Part shown: in pieces, positions 5,589-7,152 of the stretch
Layout: every line of letters begins with the position of its first letter
Numbering within the stretch: position 1 is the stretch's first letter
NCBI GenBank assembly: GCA_019509685.1
Contig: JAEKLU010000070.1
Location: 1 to 7,152 of the forward strand
Direction: 5' to 3'
From: Mesorhizobium sp.
GTDB taxonomy: Bacteria > Pseudomonadota > Alphaproteobacteria > Rhizobiales > Rhizobiaceae
Length of the DNA: 7,152 bases
Notes under the pieces: model-generated
Database searches by the model: none
What the model was told of the DNA's origin: nothing
What the model saw: only the letters and a program-made list of their open reading frames with translations
Position numbers and translations under genes: made by a program

Positions 5589-6746
5589 ATGGACAGCACC
5601 ACGATCCTCGAACGGCTGATCGCCTTCCCGACGGTCAGCCGCGACTCCAATCTCGATCTCATCGGCTATGCGGCGGAGCTACTCGGAGCACACGGCATTG
5701 CCACTCAGATCATTCCCAGCGCCGATGGCCACAAGGCCAATCTGTTTGCCACCATCGGCCCGGCCGACAAGCCCGGCGTGATGCTGTCCGGCCATACCGA
5801 CGTCGTACCCGTCGACGGCCAGAACTGGACGCTGCCGCCCTTCGCCATGACCGAGCGCGACGGCAAGCTCTATGGGCGTGGCGCGGCGGATATGAAAGGC
5901 TTCGTCGCCTCGGCTCTCGCCTGCTGTCTCAAGGCCTCGAAGATGACGCTTCAAACACCTTTGCACCTGGCGCTCTCCTATGACGAGGAGATCGGCTGCC
6001 TGGGCGTGCGCGACCTGATCGAGATGCTCGGTGCAGCACCCCAACGCCCGCTTTTGTGCATCGTCGGCGAGCCGACCAACATGCAGGTGGCGACCGGCCA
6101 CAAGGGCAAGCTCGCGGCGCGCGCTCTCTGCAAGGGACGCGAAGGCCATTCGGCCCTCGCCCCCCTGGCGCTCAACGCCATCCATCTCGGTTGCGATTTC
6201 GTGCAGGCCCTGCGCGACGTGCAGGATCGGCTGGCCCGCGACGGCGCCCGTGACGGCGATTACGACATCCCCTACACGACCGTGCATGTCGGCAAGATCA
6301 ATGCCGGCGTGGCGCTCAACATCGTGCCCAATCTCTGCCAGGTCGATTTCGAGATCCGCAACGTTGCCGCCGACGATGCGATGGTCATTCTGGACCGGCT
6401 GCGCGACGCCGCCGCACACATTGCCCGGGATGCCGCCTCGATCGCCGCCGAAGCTGCTATCGACATCGAGATCACCAACACCTATCCGGGCCTCGACACT
6501 CCGGCCGCATCGGAAGCCGTGGCCTTCGTCAAATCATTGACCGGCGCCAACAACACCATGAAGGTCGCTTTCGGCACCGAGGGCGGTTTGTTCAGCCGCG
6601 ATCTCGGCACGCCGGCCGTCGTCTGTGGTCCGGGCTCGATGGCGCAGGGGCACAAGCCGGACGAATTCGTCAGCGTCGAGCAGCTGCGGCGTTGCGACGA
6701 GATGCTGGAAAGGCTGCTGTTGCGGCTCGCCGACGGCTGGCCGTGA
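5589..6746 (+). CDS. argE: ArgE-type M20 family deacylase (acetylornithine deacetylase-like)
   Basis: This is a 385-residue cytoplasmic zinc amidohydrolase of the M20 (ArgE/DapE/ACY1) family, complete and of normal length. The N-terminus ILERLIAFPTVSRDSNLDLI is characteristic of ArgE proteins. Metal and catalytic residues are visible: His69 and Asp71 (SGHTDVVP), bridging Asp101 (GRGAADMKG), base Glu133 with metal ligand Glu134 (SYDEEIG), Glu161 (VGEPT) and His355 (GHKPDEF). The lid domain has GREGHSALAP, with the His that reaches the other subunit's active site. ArgE removes acetyl groups from N-acetylornithine, but paralogues hydrolyse many N-acyl amino acids. Placement in a catabolic-looking locus beside an amine-oxidising flavoprotein, and not among arginine genes, suggests a deacylase of a catabolite; this is inference. 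The start at 5589 was chosen because GGGA lies 6-9 bases upstream. An in-frame ATG at 5577 would add four residues and has no purine-rich site. It is convergent with the LysR gene, with 6 bases between the stops. Confidence 0.92.
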   Translation: MDSTTILERLIAFPTVSRDSNLDLIGYAAELLGAHGIATQIIPSADGHKANLFATIGPADKPGVMLSGHTDVVPVDGQNWTLPPFAMTERDGKLYGRGAADMKGFVASALACCLKASKMTLQTPLHLALSYDEEIGCLGVRDLIEMLGAAPQRPLLCIVGEPTNMQVATGHKGKLAARALCKGREGHSALAPLALNAIHLGCDFVQALRDVQDRLARDGARDGDYDIPYTTVHVGKINAGVALNIVPNLCQVDFEIRNVAADDAMVILDRLRDAAAHIARDAASIAAEAAIDIEITNTYPGLDTPAASEAVAFVKSLTGANNTMKVAFGTEGGLFSRDLGTPAVVCGPGSMAQGHKPDEFVSVEQLRRCDEMLERLLLRLADGWP

Positions 6747-6752
6747 TCTTCC

Positions 6753-7152
6753 TTATTTCACGATGCGTTCGGTGCCGAAGACGCCCTGCTCCAGGACGAA
6801 ACGCCGACAGTGCTCGATGAAGGCCTGCACCGTCAGCGTGCGGTGCTCGGCATTGGGCAAGGCAATGCCCATGGTCAGCGGCCTGAGATCGCCCAGCAAG
6901 GGCACGAACACCAGCAATTTGCCATCCGGCGACATGGTGTTGAGCGGCCGCATATTGGCGATGCCGTAGCCGAAGCCGTTGGCAACCATCGAGCGCATGA
7001 CGGCGATGTCGCCGGTGCGCTCGGCGATCTTGGGTCGCAGACCCTGGAAGGCCGACAGGAAATATTCCCTGCTGTAAGGCAGGTCGAGCAGCACCATCGG
7101 TTCGTCGACCAGTTCCTCCGGCGTGATGCCGGCTTTCCCCGCCAGGCGATGC
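6753..7152 (-). CDS. LysR-type transcriptional regulator, C-terminal part (5' end outside window)
   Basis: The frame is open from the right edge to TAA at 6755-6753, giving about 132 residues of the effector-binding domain. The block LAGKAGITPEELVDEPMVLL, then LPYSREYF, then SMVANGFGYGIANMRP, and a C-terminal helix (LTVQAFIEHCRRFV) are typical of the second subdomain of LysR periplasmic-binding-like folds; the VANGFGYGI turn is the usual ligand-domain signature. The helix-turn-helix domain and the gene's own promoter lie outside the window, so autoregulation cannot be seen. It is convergent with the M20 gene, so it is not divergent from its likely target as many LysR genes are. The palindrome at 5464-5484 is a plausible binding site. 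Family confidence is high; target and effector are unknown, with an amine or N-acyl amino acid being a guess from the neighbours. Confidence 0.88.
   Translation of the reverse strand, partial: HRLAGKAGITPEELVDEPMVLLDLPYSREYFLSAFQGLRPKIAERTGDIAVMRSMVANGFGYGIANMRPLNTMSPDGKLLVFVPLLGDLRPLTMGIALPNAEHRTLTVQAFIEHCRRFVLEQGVFGTERIVK

Noticed and set aside
1..7152. Mobile element, integron, CRISPR array, tRNA or prophage remnant
   Set aside because: No transposase or integrase motifs, no terminal inverted repeats, no repeat-spacer pattern and no tRNA-like cloverleaf or CCA end were seen. Base composition is even across the window.

Overview
The window looks like chromosomal or megaplasmid DNA from a GC-rich alphaproteobacterium, most likely a rhizobial (Hyphomicrobiales, Mesorhizobium-like) strain. 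The evidence is the strong G/C third-position bias, dense short operons, catabolic enzyme families typical of soil alphaproteobacteria and a LysR regulator. The genus is an inference from style, not from a marker gene. There are no RNA genes, mobile elements, CRISPR arrays or long repeats.

Layout. Bases 1-3320 are the 3' part of a plus-strand operon. It holds the C-terminal end of an NAD-dependent sugar epimerase/dehydratase-type protein (1-255), a PuuE-type polysaccharide-deacetylase-fold hydrolase (282-1202), a dihydroorotase/hydantoinase-like amidohydrolase (1207-2541) and a classical SDR oxidoreductase (2547-3320). The gaps are 26, 4 and 5 bases. The operon runs into a convergent minus-strand gene, 3337-5382, for a trimethylamine/dimethylamine dehydrogenase-family iron-sulfur flavoprotein. 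This gene is divergent from a plus-strand ArgE-type M20 deacylase (5589-6746). The intergenic region between them is about 0.2 kb and carries a 21-bp palindrome that fits a LysR-type operator (5464-5484). The last 400 bases hold the 3' part of a minus-strand LysR-type regulator, convergent with the deacylase.

How the genes may work together. Several products are of types that attack C-N bonds: two cyclic amide/imide hydrolase folds, one M20 deacylase and one amine-demethylating flavoprotein family. With a dehydrogenase and a LysR regulator alongside, this suggests catabolism of a nitrogenous, possibly cyclic and N-methylated compound. The substrate cannot be read from the sequence. The left operon and the right divergent pair need not belong to one pathway.

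The most unusual points are these. The dihydroorotase-like protein keeps both family signatures but appears to have lost the strand-4 lysine and the strand-5 and strand-6 metal histidines. The dehydrogenase keeps its flavin-linking cysteine and iron-sulfur cysteines, but has a rebuilt substrate pocket and a gap of about 8 residues in its nucleotide-binding fold. The divergent promoter region has GATT elements spaced at 15-bp steps around the palindrome.
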